Assembly: GCF_001668725.1 (NCBI RefSeq)
Contig: NZ_LZKL01000025.1
Coordinates: 103,957 to 167,956, forward strand
Length of the DNA: 64,000 bases
Source of the DNA: Mycobacterium sp. E787
GTDB taxonomy: Bacteria; Actinomycetota; Actinomycetes; Mycobacteriales; Mycobacteriaceae
Direction: 5' to 3'
Below, piece by piece: positions 52,125-62,102 of the stretch; the first letter of the stretch is position 1, and every line of letters begins with the position of its first letter. The position numbers and the translations under genes were made by a program. Below the pieces are notes generated by a model. The model was not told the origin of the DNA. It did no database searches and saw only the letters and a list, made by a program, of their open reading frames with translations.

Positions 52125-53140
52125 AGGTTCTCGTAACGGGCAGCGCCGGATTCATCAACGGCTACGTTGTCGACGAGCTGCTACGCGCCGGCCACGAGGT
52201 GGTCGGCATCGACAACTACTCCAAGTACGGCAAAGTCAAGAAAAGCTACGACGATCATCCCCGGTACCAGTTCGTCGAGGGTGACGTCAAAGACCTGGAT
52301 CTGATGTTCTCGCTGATCGAGGGCTGCGACCAGATGGTGGCCAGTGCGGCCCGGATCGGCGGCATCACCTACTTCCACGAGTACGCCTACGATCTGCTGG
52401 CCGAGAACGAACGCATCGCCGCCGCGCACTTCGACACGGCGATCTACGCGTATCGCAAGGGCTGGCTCAAGAAGATCAACGTGATCAGCTCGTCGATGGT
52501 GTTCGAGAACGCCACCGTTTTTCCGACACCGGAGAAACACATCACCGAATGCCCGCCCCCGACAAGCACTTACGGCTTTCAGAAGCTGGCCTGCGAGTAT
52601 TTCGCGCACGGAGCATATGAGCAGTACGGCCTGCCGTATACGATCATCCGGCCGTTCAATTGCGTGGGCACCGGCGAGCAGCGGGCGATCGGTGGCCGCG
52701 AAATTCCCAGCGGGAACGTGAAACTCGCCATGAGCCATGTCGTCCCCGACCTCATCCAGAAGGTGGCGAAGGGCCAGGATCCCCTGCGCATCCTCGGCGA
52801 CGGCACGCAGGTGCGGCACTACACGTACGGCGGCGACCTGGCGCGTGGCATTCGTACCTGCATGGAGCACCCGGCCGCGCTGAACGGGGACTTCAACCTT
52901 TCGACGCCCGAAGCCACCACCGTGCTGGAACTGGCGGAGGTGATCTGGAAAAAGATGCGGCCCGACGCCCAGTTCCGCTACGAGAGCGATCCACCGTTCG
53001 AGCACGACGTCCAACTGCGCTCACCGGACGTGCACAAGGCGTCGGAGGTGCTCGGCTTCGAGGCGACGACGACGCTCGAGTCCATGCTGGACGAGGTCAT
53101 ACCCTGGGTGGCCAACGCCGTCGATGCCGGGACCATCTGA
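52121..53140 (+). CDS. NAD-dependent epimerase/dehydratase (extended SDR)
   Basis: The 339-residue sugar-nucleotide SDR has the NAD motif TGSAGFINGYV (Asn in place of the usual Gly in GFIG), the active-site Ser in VISSSMVFE and the YXXXK in TYGFQKLACE. The C-terminal substrate domain includes DGTQVRHYTYGGDLARG. It is most like UDP-glucose/uronate 4-epimerases, so it may act on the product of the dehydrogenase it overlaps. The GTG start sits in the GTGA overlap. Confidence 0.88.
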   Translation: MKVLVTGSAGFINGYVVDELLRAGHEVVGIDNYSKYGKVKKSYDDHPRYQFVEGDVKDLDLMFSLIEGCDQMVASAARIGGITYFHEYAYDLLAENERIAAAHFDTAIYAYRKGWLKKINVISSSMVFENATVFPTPEKHITECPPPTSTYGFQKLACEYFAHGAYEQYGLPYTIIRPFNCVGTGEQRAIGGREIPSGNVKLAMSHVVPDLIQKVAKGQDPLRILGDGTQVRHYTYGGDLARGIRTCMEHPAALNGDFNLSTPEATTVLELAEVIWKKMRPDAQFRYESDPPFEHDVQLRSPDVHKASEVLGFEATTTLESMLDEVIPWVANAVDAGTI

Positions 53141-53168
53141 CGTGCAACCGTTGTCGCAATGAACCGTC

Positions 53169-54674
53169 ATGCGTATCGCGGGTAAGCCCGACCTTCAGCA
53201 GCTCTACCGGAATCGCTTCGGCCACGCCCGCGAATCGCGGTCAGCCATCTGGGCGGTATTGGTGCGGGATTTCTTCCAGGCGTGGATCAGCCGCAGCGAT
53301 ACGGTGGTCGACCTCGGCTGCGGCTACGGCGAGTTCCTGAATCACGTGAGCGCCGCGCGCCGGATCGGTGTCGATCTCAATCCGGAGAGCGCGAGCATGC
53401 TGGAACCCGGCGTCGAATTCCATCACGGTCGCGCCGACGACCTTGGCTTTCTCGAGGAGGAATCGGTCGACGTCGTCTTCACGAGCAACTTGCTGGAGCA
53501 TCTGCGTAGCAAGGAGGAAGTCGAGCGGACGGTCGCCGCGGCCCGCCGAGTGCTCAAGCCGGGCGGGCATTTCATCGCGATGGGACCGAATATCCGTTTC
53601 GTTCCGGGTGATTATTGGGACTTCTGGGATCACACGGTGCCGATCAGCGACCGCTCCCTGACCGAGCTGCTGGTGTCGTGCGACTTCGAAATCCTGGAAA
53701 GCTACGACCGTTTCCTGCCGTACACGTCGTCGTCGCCGCTGCCGCAGGCGCCGGTCCTGGTGCAGTTGTATCTGCATTCGCGGGCGGCGTGGCCAATCCT
53801 GGGCAAGCAGTTCGTGATTCGCGCACGCAAGCCCACCCCACGGTCCGACGCAGACGACCAGCGCCTGGTGAGCGTGGTCATCCCCGTTTACAACGAGGGC
53901 GAAAACATTCAGCTCTGCATCAGGAGGCTCACGGAGGCGCTGGCCGAGACGCGGCACGAGCTGCTCGTGTGTTACGACTTCGACGAGGACAGCACGCTGC
54001 CGGCGCTCGCCGCCATGCCCGGCAAGCCGGCCACGGTGCGGCTGGTGCGTAACTCGCTCGGCAAGGGCGTGGCCAACGCGTTGATCGCCGGCTTCGCGGC
54101 GGCGCGCGGCGACGTGGTGGTCACCAGCATGGCGGACCTGTCGGATCCACCCTCGGTGATTCCGTTGATGGCGGCCAAGATTCGCGACGAGGGAGCCGAC
54201 GTCGTCAGCGGGTCGCGCTACATGCCCGGCGGTAACCAGCGCGGCGGGCCTCGGGTGAAGACGCTGATGTCGCGGACCGCCGGACTCAGCCTGCATTACG
54301 TCGGCCGCATCCGGACCCACGACGCCACCACGAACTTCCGCGCCTATAGCCGCCGTTTCCTCGACGACGTCCCCGTGCAGAGTGGGCGCGGGTTCGAGGT
54401 GGGGCTGGAGCTCACGACGAAGGCGCACCTGCTCGGGTACCGGGTCGACGAGGTTCCCAGCAGCTGGGATGACCGGACCGCCGGCGACAGCAAGTTTGAT
54501 CTGGTCGGCTGGCTGCCCGCGTATCTGCATTGGTACGGGTTGGCCATGCGCCGACCTATGTTGCAGTGGACGGGCGGCGGCCTGGCCTCGCTGGGGGCGC
54601 TTCAGCTGCTGCGGCGGTACAGGGGAGGCGGGCTACCGTCCGCCTGGGAGCGGAAAGCCTTGTGGTCGAGATGA
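53169..54674 (+). CDS. Fused SAM methyltransferase and GT2 glycosyltransferase
   Basis: This single 501-residue frame encodes two enzymes. Residues 1-225 are a class I methyltransferase: VVDLGCGYGEFL is the SAM motif, followed by FTSNLLEHL and VLKPGGHFIAMGP. Residues 235-470 are a family-2 glycosyltransferase: VSVVIPVYNEGENI, the acceptor-side SMADLSDPP (in place of DADLQ) and SGSRYMPGG, as in dolichol-phosphate mannose synthases. The fusion implies methylation and sugar transfer in one pathway, perhaps on a polyprenol-linked sugar. Frame is continuous with no sign of error. Confidence 0.88.
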   Translation: MRIAGKPDLQQLYRNRFGHARESRSAIWAVLVRDFFQAWISRSDTVVDLGCGYGEFLNHVSAARRIGVDLNPESASMLEPGVEFHHGRADDLGFLEEESVDVVFTSNLLEHLRSKEEVERTVAAARRVLKPGGHFIAMGPNIRFVPGDYWDFWDHTVPISDRSLTELLVSCDFEILESYDRFLPYTSSSPLPQAPVLVQLYLHSRAAWPILGKQFVIRARKPTPRSDADDQRLVSVVIPVYNEGENIQLCIRRLTEALAETRHELLVCYDFDEDSTLPALAAMPGKPATVRLVRNSLGKGVANALIAGFAAARGDVVVTSMADLSDPPSVIPLMAAKIRDEGADVVSGSRYMPGGNQRGGPRVKTLMSRTAGLSLHYVGRIRTHDATTNFRAYSRRFLDDVPVQSGRGFEVGLELTTKAHLLGYRVDEVPSSWDDRTAGDSKFDLVGWLPAYLHWYGLAMRRPMLQWTGGGLASLGALQLLRRYRGGGLPSAWERKALWSR

Positions 54675-54701
54675 TTTGGCCCAGCGGGGGAGCGTAGTGA
54701 G

Positions 54702-56327
54702 ATGCCTGAACACGTCGATGTGATGCCGAAAGCCGCGGCGGCAAGCCTGGAGGGGCGACCGAGCGCGGCAGACGGAGTAACCCTGAAGATTTCGCAGGAC
54801 GCACCGCGGGACGCACGGCGACGGCGGAACGACACGATCGCCCTGCTGGCGGCGGTCGCCTGCATTGTCCTCGGTGTCAAGCTTCTCGTCATTGCGGTCC
54901 TCGGTTCACCGGTGCCGCTATCGGATCAATGGGACGGAGAGGCGATCCTTTATTCGCGGTACTTGCGGGGCGCGCTTTCGTTCGCTCAGCTCTTCGCGCC
55001 GCATAACGAACATCGCATCGTCGTTTTCCGCATGCTCGCGCTGCTGCACTTGGAGCTGGCCGGCGAGTGGAACACGCGCCTCGAGATGATCCTCGGCGCG
55101 ATTGTTGATACCGCCGTGATCACCTGGTTCACGTCGCTACTGATGCCCCTCGTCTCGTCGCGGCGTCGGATGCTTCTGGGGTGTTTCGTTGCATTCCTGT
55201 TTGCGTTTCCGATCTTCGAGAACTCCCTGTGGGGGTTTCAGGACCAGGTGTATCTGGCGTTGTTGTTCGGCATTGCGGCGCTGGCTGCATTCGCCAGCGC
55301 GTCTCCCTTCTCCGCGCGCTGGTTTTGCGGGCTGATCGCCGCGATCCTCAGTTATTTTTCGTTTGCGACGGGGGTGGCCACGATCCTCGCCGCCGCTGTG
55401 CTGGTGGGCTTGCAGATCGCGACCAACGCGAGAAAGCGCTGCCGTCGTGAGTTCGCCGGCGTCATCGTCATCGCATCAACCGGCCTGGCGATAATCCTCT
55501 GGGCGTCGTCGAGCGCGCACCCGCTGAGCACACCGTGGACGGTGATCGAGGGATTGTTCCTGCTCGGCGCTTGCGTCATGGCCGCGCTACTCCCGATGGC
55601 CTGGTTCTGCTGGCACACCGTGTCGAAGCGCCCGGCGATCTCGGACCGCGCCTGGCCGGTGATCGGTATCGCGGCATGGCTCGTGATCCAGCTCGGCCTG
55701 CTCGCCTACGGCCGTGGGGCCGCCATCGCGGTGCGGTACATGGACGCCATCATGCTTGTATATCCACTAGGGCTAATGGCGATGTTCGCACTTGCCGACA
55801 GAGCGCGTGCCTCACGCTTTAGCCGATACACGCGTCCTGTCGCAATGGCGTGGGTGTTCACCGTAGTAGTGGCCTTCGCGCTCTTGGGCTACTACGGGGC
55901 GGTGCTCGGCGCCATCGATTGGAGCAAAGCGGCACGCGAAGAGACAGCCAAAATCCAGACCTACCTCGCCACAGGAAACGTCGACTATCTCAAGTCGACC
56001 GGTCGGGGCGGCCACGGGATAGAGCTGTCTTACCCGTACCCCGGACATCTGGCGGAGGTTCTAGGAGACCCCAATGTCAGGGCTATCCTGCCACCGGAAA
56101 TCCGACCCAGCGATGCCGACAACGTCGGGGCACGCAACCGCATGTTGCTCAAAGGTTCATTAGCCGGTGCGACAGCCACTGCAGTCCGATTCATCTTCTC
56201 GGTGGGCCCCGCATTGCTAGCGCTAGGGGTGGGGCTCTTCTTCGGAGTCGAGGCGCAACGAAGCTTTCGCGCGCTGAAGGGACACCAAGGGTGGCATCGG
56301 CGACCTGACGCGGAACGCACCTCATGA
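54702..56327 (+). CDS. Polytopic GT-C-like membrane protein
   Basis: The 541-residue protein has a hydrophilic N-terminal 45 residues, then about ten hydrophobic segments. The first extracytoplasmic loop has an acidic motif (LSDQWDGEA) and NEHRIV, as in lipid-linked-sugar-dependent GT-C glycosyltransferases. An extracytoplasmic segment near residues 415-480 (YLKSTGRGGHGIELSYPYPG) lies before the last membrane helix. No closer family is recognised; a polymerase or flippase-like role is also possible. It follows the fused methyltransferase-GT2 gene by 27 bases in the same direction. Confidence 0.72.
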   Translation: MPEHVDVMPKAAAASLEGRPSAADGVTLKISQDAPRDARRRRNDTIALLAAVACIVLGVKLLVIAVLGSPVPLSDQWDGEAILYSRYLRGALSFAQLFAPHNEHRIVVFRMLALLHLELAGEWNTRLEMILGAIVDTAVITWFTSLLMPLVSSRRRMLLGCFVAFLFAFPIFENSLWGFQDQVYLALLFGIAALAAFASASPFSARWFCGLIAAILSYFSFATGVATILAAAVLVGLQIATNARKRCRREFAGVIVIASTGLAIILWASSSAHPLSTPWTVIEGLFLLGACVMAALLPMAWFCWHTVSKRPAISDRAWPVIGIAAWLVIQLGLLAYGRGAAIAVRYMDAIMLVYPLGLMAMFALADRARASRFSRYTRPVAMAWVFTVVVAFALLGYYGAVLGAIDWSKAAREETAKIQTYLATGNVDYLKSTGRGGHGIELSYPYPGHLAEVLGDPNVRAILPPEIRPSDADNVGARNRMLLKGSLAGATATAVRFIFSVGPALLALGVGLFFGVEAQRSFRALKGHQGWHRRPDAERTS

Positions 56328-56680
56328 CGCCGGGCCTCGGTGCGTCGAAATGGGTGGTTCGCTCGGCTGACATACCCGGTAATGCCGGTGACATTTGAGG
56401 TGGTGCACCACTCGCGCCGAGTTGTTTGGGATGACCGATCACATCTCGGTGTTCAATCAAGGACCTTCGTAGCGGGCCGCTAGGAGACAGCAAGATCTCG
56501 AATTTCGGCCGGGATGGGCAAATCTGGATTATGCTCCGGGCGATTGGGGCGCCGACAGGCTATGCGGCCGCTAAGAGGTGGCGGAGGAGTTGGGGGAGCC
56601 GCGTGTATCGGCCACTTGAGACGCTGCGACGATTCGTGCCAGCGACCCGGCAGGCGGGACCGGAGGAGGTCAGCCGGGTA
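56328..56680. other. Spacer between two membrane-protein genes
   Basis: The 353-bp stretch is AT-richer than the window average. The reading frame of the next gene is open back to an ATG at 56531, so its first 150 bases may be coding. GGAGGAGG at 56662-56669 is the most likely ribosome site. I see nothing else. Confidence 0.35.
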
Positions 56681-58633
56681 ATGAGCACCTCGCCAGATGG
56701 CGATGCTACTGAGCTGCCGCATGAGGCGGCGCGAGCTGACCAGGACAAAACTCGCTCGATGCGTTGTCGATTCGATGATGTCGGTGGCAGTGGTGTTATA
56801 TCCGAGCCGGTCGATGACACCCAGTCCAGCGGTGCGACTGCAGCGCCGGCAGGACGATTTGTTCGCTTCCTCGACCTGTTTGGGCGGCCTCGAGCGTTAT
56901 CGGCCATCGTCGTTCTGGCAGCGCTCATCGCTCTGCCCACGGTGCTAATAGGCTTTTTCGCGGACGACTACAGTCTTATAGCTGAAGTTGAGCACAGCGT
57001 TCCTGCATTTGCGCATCACTCGCCGGTCGATCTTTATCGTTTTGCCGACGACCGCGTCGAACTTGAACGTCAGATCCGCAACGGGCCGCTTCCGTGGTTC
57101 ACGGATCCTGGCTTCAGAATGCACTTTTTCCGACCTTTGACGAGTCTCTTGTTCACCTTGGATCACGCCGTTTGGGGCCACTTCGCGGCGGGCTATCACG
57201 TCACATCTGTTCTCTTGTACGCGGCGCTCGTGTTATCTGTAGGCCTTCTCTTTCGCGCCACACTCGGTGTCCGGAAACCAGGGCCCGCTGCGGTTACGGC
57301 GGGGCTTGCAGCGCTGCTCTTCGCCGTCGAAGCGTTTCACAGTGAGCCCGTCGGCTGGATCTCATCCCGCCATGTCCTGGTCGCCGCTATACCCGCGGTG
57401 CTAAGCCTTGTGGCACATTTGCGATACCTACGTGACGGATGGCGTCCAGGCGGATGGCTGGGCCCACTCGGCGTCGTCGCGGCCTTGCTGAGCAGTGAGA
57501 CTGGCCTGGGCGCGGTCGCGTGCTGGTTCTGTCTCGACGCACTCGGTCCAGCGCCACCGGAACGGTCATCGCCGCGTTCTCGATTGCTTGCCAGCCTGCC
57601 GGTAATTGCAATCGCCGCCGGCTACGTCGGGATGTACACCTTCTTTAAGTTCGGCGCTGCCGGCAACATCTACCGCGGCCCCACCAGCGACCCACTTGGC
57701 TTCTTAGAGGCGGCGGCTGTGCGAGTTCCTACATTGGCCGGCTTCTCGCTGACGGGCTTTATTCCGGATTTACCACCGATCGGTTCCATGGTAATTGGTT
57801 TTGCTGCTTGCGCCGTGGCTTTCGGGCTCTACATGTTGGCCCGGCCTGCGATTTCCATCGATGAGCGAGTCACTCTACGTTGGTTGCTACCGGGAGCGCT
57901 ACTGTCGATGGTCGTGGCTTCGGCTGGCGCTCCAAGCCCCCGCCTACTCCTTTTCCCCAGCATCGCAACTGCTTTCTTACTCGCAGTCTTCGTTTACCGC
58001 GGCGTCCAGGTACTCGCTAACCCCGGCCGTCGAAGATTACTTCGTGCCGGTTGCTATGCAATCGTGGCTCTGCACATGGTCGTTGCCCCGATCGAATTCT
58101 TAGTCGCCACTGCTCAGCTAGCCGATGTAGCCCGGCGGGGGAGCAACATCTTTTGGAACGCCGAGATCGATCACTCGGTGACGACCCACGTAATGGTATT
58201 GGCTGCACCAGATGCACACGCAGCGTTCTACCCCGCGGTGGTGGCCGAGGCGCTCGCGCCTCACACCACGAGTGCCTGGCAAATACTGTCCATGGCTAAC
58301 GGCAACCATCGCTTTACCCGCACCGGGGCGGCAAGCTTCCGTCTCGACGTGATCGGCGGCGCCGCAACGTATAACCCAAGCGAGGAAATGTTTCGTTCGT
58401 CCCGGACGCCCGTTCGTGTGGGCGACCTCGTCAAACTCAGTGGCGCTACCGTGACTGTCCTTGCGGTCGATGGGCCGGAGCCCACCTCGATTGAGATAAC
58501 CGTCGACGTTCCTCTCGATAACTCCGCGCTTGCCCTCTTAAGCTGGCGCGACGGACGCCTTGTCCGTCTGGTTCCGCCCCCGGTGGGCACCAGCATCAAT
58601 CTTCCGTGGAGCCGTGCGATTTCAAAAAGTTGA
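56681..58633 (+). CDS. Large polytopic GT-C-like membrane protein
   Basis: Taking ATG 56681 after GGAGGAGG, the protein has 650 residues (700 if ATG 56531 is used, which adds a Arg-rich stretch). After a hydrophilic N-terminus come about ten to twelve hydrophobic segments. The first loop carries FFADDYSLI, the acidic pair typical of GT39/PMT-like GT-C enzymes, and FFRPLTSLLFTLDHAVWG. A C-terminal soluble domain (about the last 130 residues) is beta-rich. Codon use here is richer in A and T than in the flanking core genes, suggesting transfer. Substrate unknown. Confidence 0.72.
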   Translation: MSTSPDGDATELPHEAARADQDKTRSMRCRFDDVGGSGVISEPVDDTQSSGATAAPAGRFVRFLDLFGRPRALSAIVVLAALIALPTVLIGFFADDYSLIAEVEHSVPAFAHHSPVDLYRFADDRVELERQIRNGPLPWFTDPGFRMHFFRPLTSLLFTLDHAVWGHFAAGYHVTSVLLYAALVLSVGLLFRATLGVRKPGPAAVTAGLAALLFAVEAFHSEPVGWISSRHVLVAAIPAVLSLVAHLRYLRDGWRPGGWLGPLGVVAALLSSETGLGAVACWFCLDALGPAPPERSSPRSRLLASLPVIAIAAGYVGMYTFFKFGAAGNIYRGPTSDPLGFLEAAAVRVPTLAGFSLTGFIPDLPPIGSMVIGFAACAVAFGLYMLARPAISIDERVTLRWLLPGALLSMVVASAGAPSPRLLLFPSIATAFLLAVFVYRGVQVLANPGRRRLLRAGCYAIVALHMVVAPIEFLVATAQLADVARRGSNIFWNAEIDHSVTTHVMVLAAPDAHAAFYPAVVAEALAPHTTSAWQILSMANGNHRFTRTGAASFRLDVIGGAATYNPSEEMFRSSRTPVRVGDLVKLSGATVTVLAVDGPEPTSIEITVDVPLDNSALALLSWRDGRLVRLVPPPVGTSINLPWSRAISKS

Positions 58634-58760
58634 TGACCCTGGCGGCTCAGAGCACCGAGGCAGCAGTCCTCGCAATCAAGATGGCGGGGTCGAAGAAAAG
58701 CTACGCCTCCTGGGTGGTGCTGATCGATCAGATCCGTCAACGGCAACATTGATGCGGTAC

Positions 58761-59415
58761 CTATCTAGCTTCATAGGGAATCTCCACCACGATCGAGTCC
58801 AGACCAGCACGAATCAGCGCTGTGGGGAACGCCGCGCGCGGCCGACGTAATCGCGTCTAGCTCAGGAAATCCCGCGAGCCCAGAGCCGAAAAGACGCAGG
58901 TCGTCGATAACGATAGTGATGCCCGCCGGAGTTACGTCTGCGAGCCGCCGGAGCGTTGACTCGGCTGGCTCCATCTCCTCACCCTCGGCCGTACCGGCAC
59001 CGGAGAAGTGGCCGTTGAGGAATACCAGCGGTGGAGTCGGACAGTTCGCAACCACCTTTGGGATTTCGACAAGGGAGTCGCCGTGGACAAGAGTGACTTT
59101 GGTTTCATGGCTGAACCGCTGCTGGGCTGCGGCGAACAGTCCGTCGTGTAGCTCTACTGAGATCACCTGATCCACATGCGGAACGAAGAAAGCGGTCGTT
59201 TCGCCCCTGTAGGTTCCGGCCTCGACGAAGATCCGATGCCCGCGCGCCTGCAAAGCATGGAGTAGATGGCGCTGCTTTGCGATCGCGGGTGGAGAAACGA
59301 GATACTCGCCGTGAAACCAGGCATATGCAGCCGCGCGGCGGGTGGGTTCCAAAGAGGTCGTTTTGCGGCCCAGATTCAGCGCGGTGCCCCGCAAGCTATC
59401 CATGATCCTCGACAT
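58761..59415 (-). pseudogene. SAM-dependent methyltransferase with 3' frameshift
   Basis: The continuous frame ends at 58771 (214 residues). It has a SAM-binding VEAGTYRGETTAFF motif (residues about 63-76), ISVELHDGLF and VHGDS, and IVIDDLRLF, like TylF/CmcI-type sugar O-methyltransferases. The last 22 residues (VPHSADSCWSGLDRGGDS) look unlike a protein end, but the neighbouring frame from about 58840 reads AFPTALIRAGLDSIVVEI and ends at TAG 58761-58763, a typical beta-strand C-terminus. One extra base, or two missing, in the GCGCGCGGC run at about 58832-58842 explains it. It may be a sequencing error or a real inactivating mutation. Confidence 0.75.
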
Positions 59416-59641
59416 AACGGTGACAGTAACCGCGGCCCGTGCGTCGGAGGTCCAACCGTGTCATCGCGTGCCTGAAGGGACGATAGATGACTCGAATGAT
59501 TGGACGCCGGGGACAAAGCCTAAGCGATGACCATCATGCAGGCATCGACTTGGCGATCGCGACTTCGAGCGCCACGGTCGGCTGGTGGGGCCCATCTTCG
59601 GCAGGTTCATGCTGAGGCTGGTCGGGTTGAGACGTCACCAT
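59416..59641. other. Intergenic region inside the glycan locus
   Basis: 226 bp between two minus-strand genes; no convincing gene, repeat or hairpin was found. It presumably carries the promoter or leader of the methyltransferase gene. Confidence 0.35.
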
Positions 59642-60400
59642 TCAATGATCGCGGTTACGTCGCATGCGGATTAACTTCCGCCAGACACTCAGCTCTCGAC
59701 GAAACATCTCCGATACCGACACATTGATGAACACCGGCAGCCGCTTTTTCAGCTCCTCGTCTTCCTTCTTGCTGACGCCGGAGACGTCGTTGTAGTTGGC
59801 AATAGTCATGTCCATGTAACGGGCGACGACCGCTGGGTTTGAAAAGCAGCGGATGTTGAAGTCCCAGTCAGCCCAGACCCGGTAGCGCAGGTTATATGGT
59901 CCTATACCAGCGAAGAGCTCACGCCGGTAGAAGATTGCCTGGTGACAGATGTTCTGTTCGAATAACAGACGGTCGAGGTCGAAAGCACCTGCGTAGCGGG
60001 AAGACTTCGATCGCAGCATCACGTCCCCATACACTATGTCGCTGGGGTCGTGTTCTCTAATGAAAGTGGCCACTCGGGTCAGGGTGTCATCAGCGTAGAG
60101 GGTGTCGTCTGCGCCCAGGAAGAATAACCAAGCTCCGGAGGCCAGCTCGACGCCGTGGTTCATGGCGTCGTAGGGGCCTCGATCTGGGCCCGAATGAATG
60201 ATCAGTCTCCCACTGAGGCGCGCGGAGTAGCTATCGGCGATCTCGAGGGTCCGGTCTGTGGAGCCACCGTCGACAACGACCAGGTCGAAGTCACTACAGG
60301 TCTGTCGGGCAATGCTATCAAGGCAAGCAGGCAGGGTGTCTGCCACGTTGAATGTGGGAACGATGATTGAGAACAGCGGCGCGTCCAAAGCGCTACTCAC
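59642..60400 (-). CDS. GT2 family glycosyltransferase
   Basis: The 252-residue GT-A enzyme starts with FSIIVPTFNVADTLPACLDSI, has VVDGGSTDRT, the metal-binding FFLGADDTLY and WADWDFNIRCFS, the last being the acceptor/base region seen in rhamnosyl- and related transferases. It has no membrane segment, so it acts in the cytosol on a lipid-linked acceptor. It directly follows the FkbM methyltransferase (stop and start separated by no bases) and matches the GT2 gene Rv1514c of the M. tuberculosis locus in kind. Confidence 0.9.
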   Translation of the reverse strand: MSSALDAPLFSIIVPTFNVADTLPACLDSIARQTCSDFDLVVVDGGSTDRTLEIADSYSARLSGRLIIHSGPDRGPYDAMNHGVELASGAWLFFLGADDTLYADDTLTRVATFIREHDPSDIVYGDVMLRSKSSRYAGAFDLDRLLFEQNICHQAIFYRRELFAGIGPYNLRYRVWADWDFNIRCFSNPAVVARYMDMTIANYNDVSGVSKKEDEELKKRLPVFINVSVSEMFRRELSVWRKLIRMRRNRDH

Positions 60401-61132
60401 TTAGTCATTCTCACGGAAGAAGACGCCGTCGGCCTGCAACGTTCGCCCATTGCGCATGTCGGTAAAGCAGGGCCGCAACCCCGTCGGCGTGAAGCCCAAC
60501 GAATACGCGGTGTCGAGTGCCTCGCGAATCAGCATGCCTCCTTCGTACAAAGGCACGAAGGACAGTTCAAGTTGTACGCCGACGCAGTGGTCTCTCAACG
60601 TTGCACTGCAGCCGGCGAGCACCTGCTTTTCGAACCCTTGAACGTCGATCTTCAGAAAAATCTTGTCGTTCGGTCGCAGAAATTCCGACGCTACCGAATC
60701 AAGCCGGCGTACTGGGACCTCCTCGACGCCAACATAATTGGCCGGTGGATACGCATCCTGGTGAGCTTGCAGCATCGGCAGTACGGAACTGCTTTCGCCG
60801 GCGTTGCCTGCGACATTTATCGAGATGGTGCCATCGGTATCACCCAGCGCGGAGCGCCTGCACTCCCACAGCGGATCGGTCGAGGCTCTGCGCTCGAGGA
60901 GCGAAAACGGCTCGGACAGCGGCTCGAACGAAACGATCCGGGCCGTGTAGCCCGCGGCGCGCAGATCACTAGCGTACTGGCCCGAGTTGGCGCCCACATC
61001 AATAACCGTAGTTACCTGATGCGATTCCAGTTGGCATAGAAGATTTCGCTCCCAGTCCAGCTGAGGCTGATACCACGTCAGGTCGATGCCGGCGCGACGC
61101 GCGATTTTTCGAGCGCGCTGCATCAAGCTCAT
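60401..61132 (-). CDS. FkbM-family methyltransferase
   Basis: The 243-residue protein has the SAM motif VIDVGANSGQYA, FEPLSEPFSLLE, and the FkbM-type KIDVQGFEKQVLAG block. FkbM enzymes O-methylate sugars; next to gmd/epiA the target may be fucose or a related deoxysugar. It lies one base after epiA and just before the GT2 gene, so the four genes form one transcript. It corresponds to Rv1513 by order and length. Confidence 0.9.
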   Translation of the reverse strand: MSLMQRARKIARRAGIDLTWYQPQLDWERNLLCQLESHQVTTVIDVGANSGQYASDLRAAGYTARIVSFEPLSEPFSLLERRASTDPLWECRRSALGDTDGTISINVAGNAGESSSVLPMLQAHQDAYPPANYVGVEEVPVRRLDSVASEFLRPNDKIFLKIDVQGFEKQVLAGCSATLRDHCVGVQLELSFVPLYEGGMLIREALDTAYSLGFTPTGLRPCFTDMRNGRTLQADGVFFREND

Positions 61133-61133
61133 T

Positions 61134-62102
61134 TCAACTCCTTAACGCGTCGACGTTCTCGCGATACCACGTCACCGTTGCAGCGATGCCATCACGTAGC
61201 GCGATTTCAGGATGCCACCCCGCGCTCGTGAGGACCGAGACGTCTAGAAGTTTGCGCGGTGTTCCGTCCGGTTTGGTTGGATCCCAGTGTGTTTCGCCGT
61301 GGTAGCCTACCGCGGCTGCGACCATTTCGGCGATCTCACTGATGGTGTGGTCGATGCCAGTACCCACGTTGACGTGGGAAGGTCCGTCGAAGTGTTCCAA
61401 CAAATACAGGCATGCACTCGCCAGATCATCGACATGCAACAGCTCACGGCGGGGAGTGCCGGTGCCCCAATTCATCACTTCCTGCGCACCACTGGCTTTG
61501 GCCTCGTCATACCTTCGGATGAGTGCCGGCAGCAGGTGCGAATCGGATGGAGAGAAGTTGTCGCCTGGTCCGTACAGGTTGGTTGGCATCGCGGCGATCC
61601 ACGACAGGCCATATTGACGCCTAACGGCCTGCACCTGAAGAATGCCAGCGATTTTGGCAATCGCGTACGCGTCGTTGGTCGGTTCCAAAGGGCCGGTGAG
61701 GAGCGCCCTCTCCGGGATAGGCTGCGGAGCCATTTTGGGGTAGATGCACGAGGAGCCAAGGAAAAGGAGCCGCGGCACCCGCGCCGCCGCGGCAGCGTCG
61801 AGCAAATTGACCTGGATCTGGAGATTCTCTGACAAAAATTCAGCAGGATACGTGTTGTTGGCCATGATGCCGCCGACCCTGGCCGCCGCGTCGATGACAA
61901 CCCGAGGCCTCGATTGAAGAAGGAAGTCGAACGTCGCGTCCCGATCCGTCAAATCGAGTTCCTTGCGCGACTGCAGCAGGAGATTGGTGAAGCCCGCTGC
62001 GCGAAACTTGCGTAGCAGGGCCGACCCAACTAACCCGCGATGCCCCGCGATGTAGACCGGACCCGAACGGTCTAGCTTGACAATAGGTGTGTCCGCGTTC
62101 AT
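61134..62102 (-). CDS. epiA: GDP-L-fucose synthase (epimerase/reductase)
   Basis: The 322-residue extended SDR has [17 protein letters not shown] (NADP site), [26 protein letters not shown] with the active Ser and Cys, and YAIAKIAG with the catalytic YXXXK. It converts GDP-4-keto-6-deoxymannose to GDP-L-fucose (or the related epimer) after Gmd. The ATG overlaps the gmd stop by four bases. It matches Rv1512 (epiA). Confidence 0.93.
   Translation of the reverse strand: MNADTPIVKLDRSGPVYIAGHRGLVGSALLRKFRAAGFTNLLLQSRKELDLTDRDATFDFLLQSRPRVVIDAAARVGGIMANNTYPAEFLSENLQIQVNLLDAAAAARVPRLLFLGSSCIYPKMAPQPIPERALLTGPLEPTNDAYAIAKIAGILQVQAVRRQYGLSWIAAMPTNLYGPGDNFSPSDSHLLPALIRRYDEAKASGAQEVMNWGTGTPRRELLHVDDLASACLYLLEHFDGPSHVNVGTGIDHTISEIAEMVAAAVGYHGETHWDPTKPDGTPRKLLDVSVLTSAGWHPEIALRDGIAATVTWYRENVDALRS

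Noticed and set aside
59527..59727. Small plus-strand frame in the glycan-locus spacer
   Set aside because: Overlaps the end of the GT2 gene and has no ribosome site or protein-like pattern.
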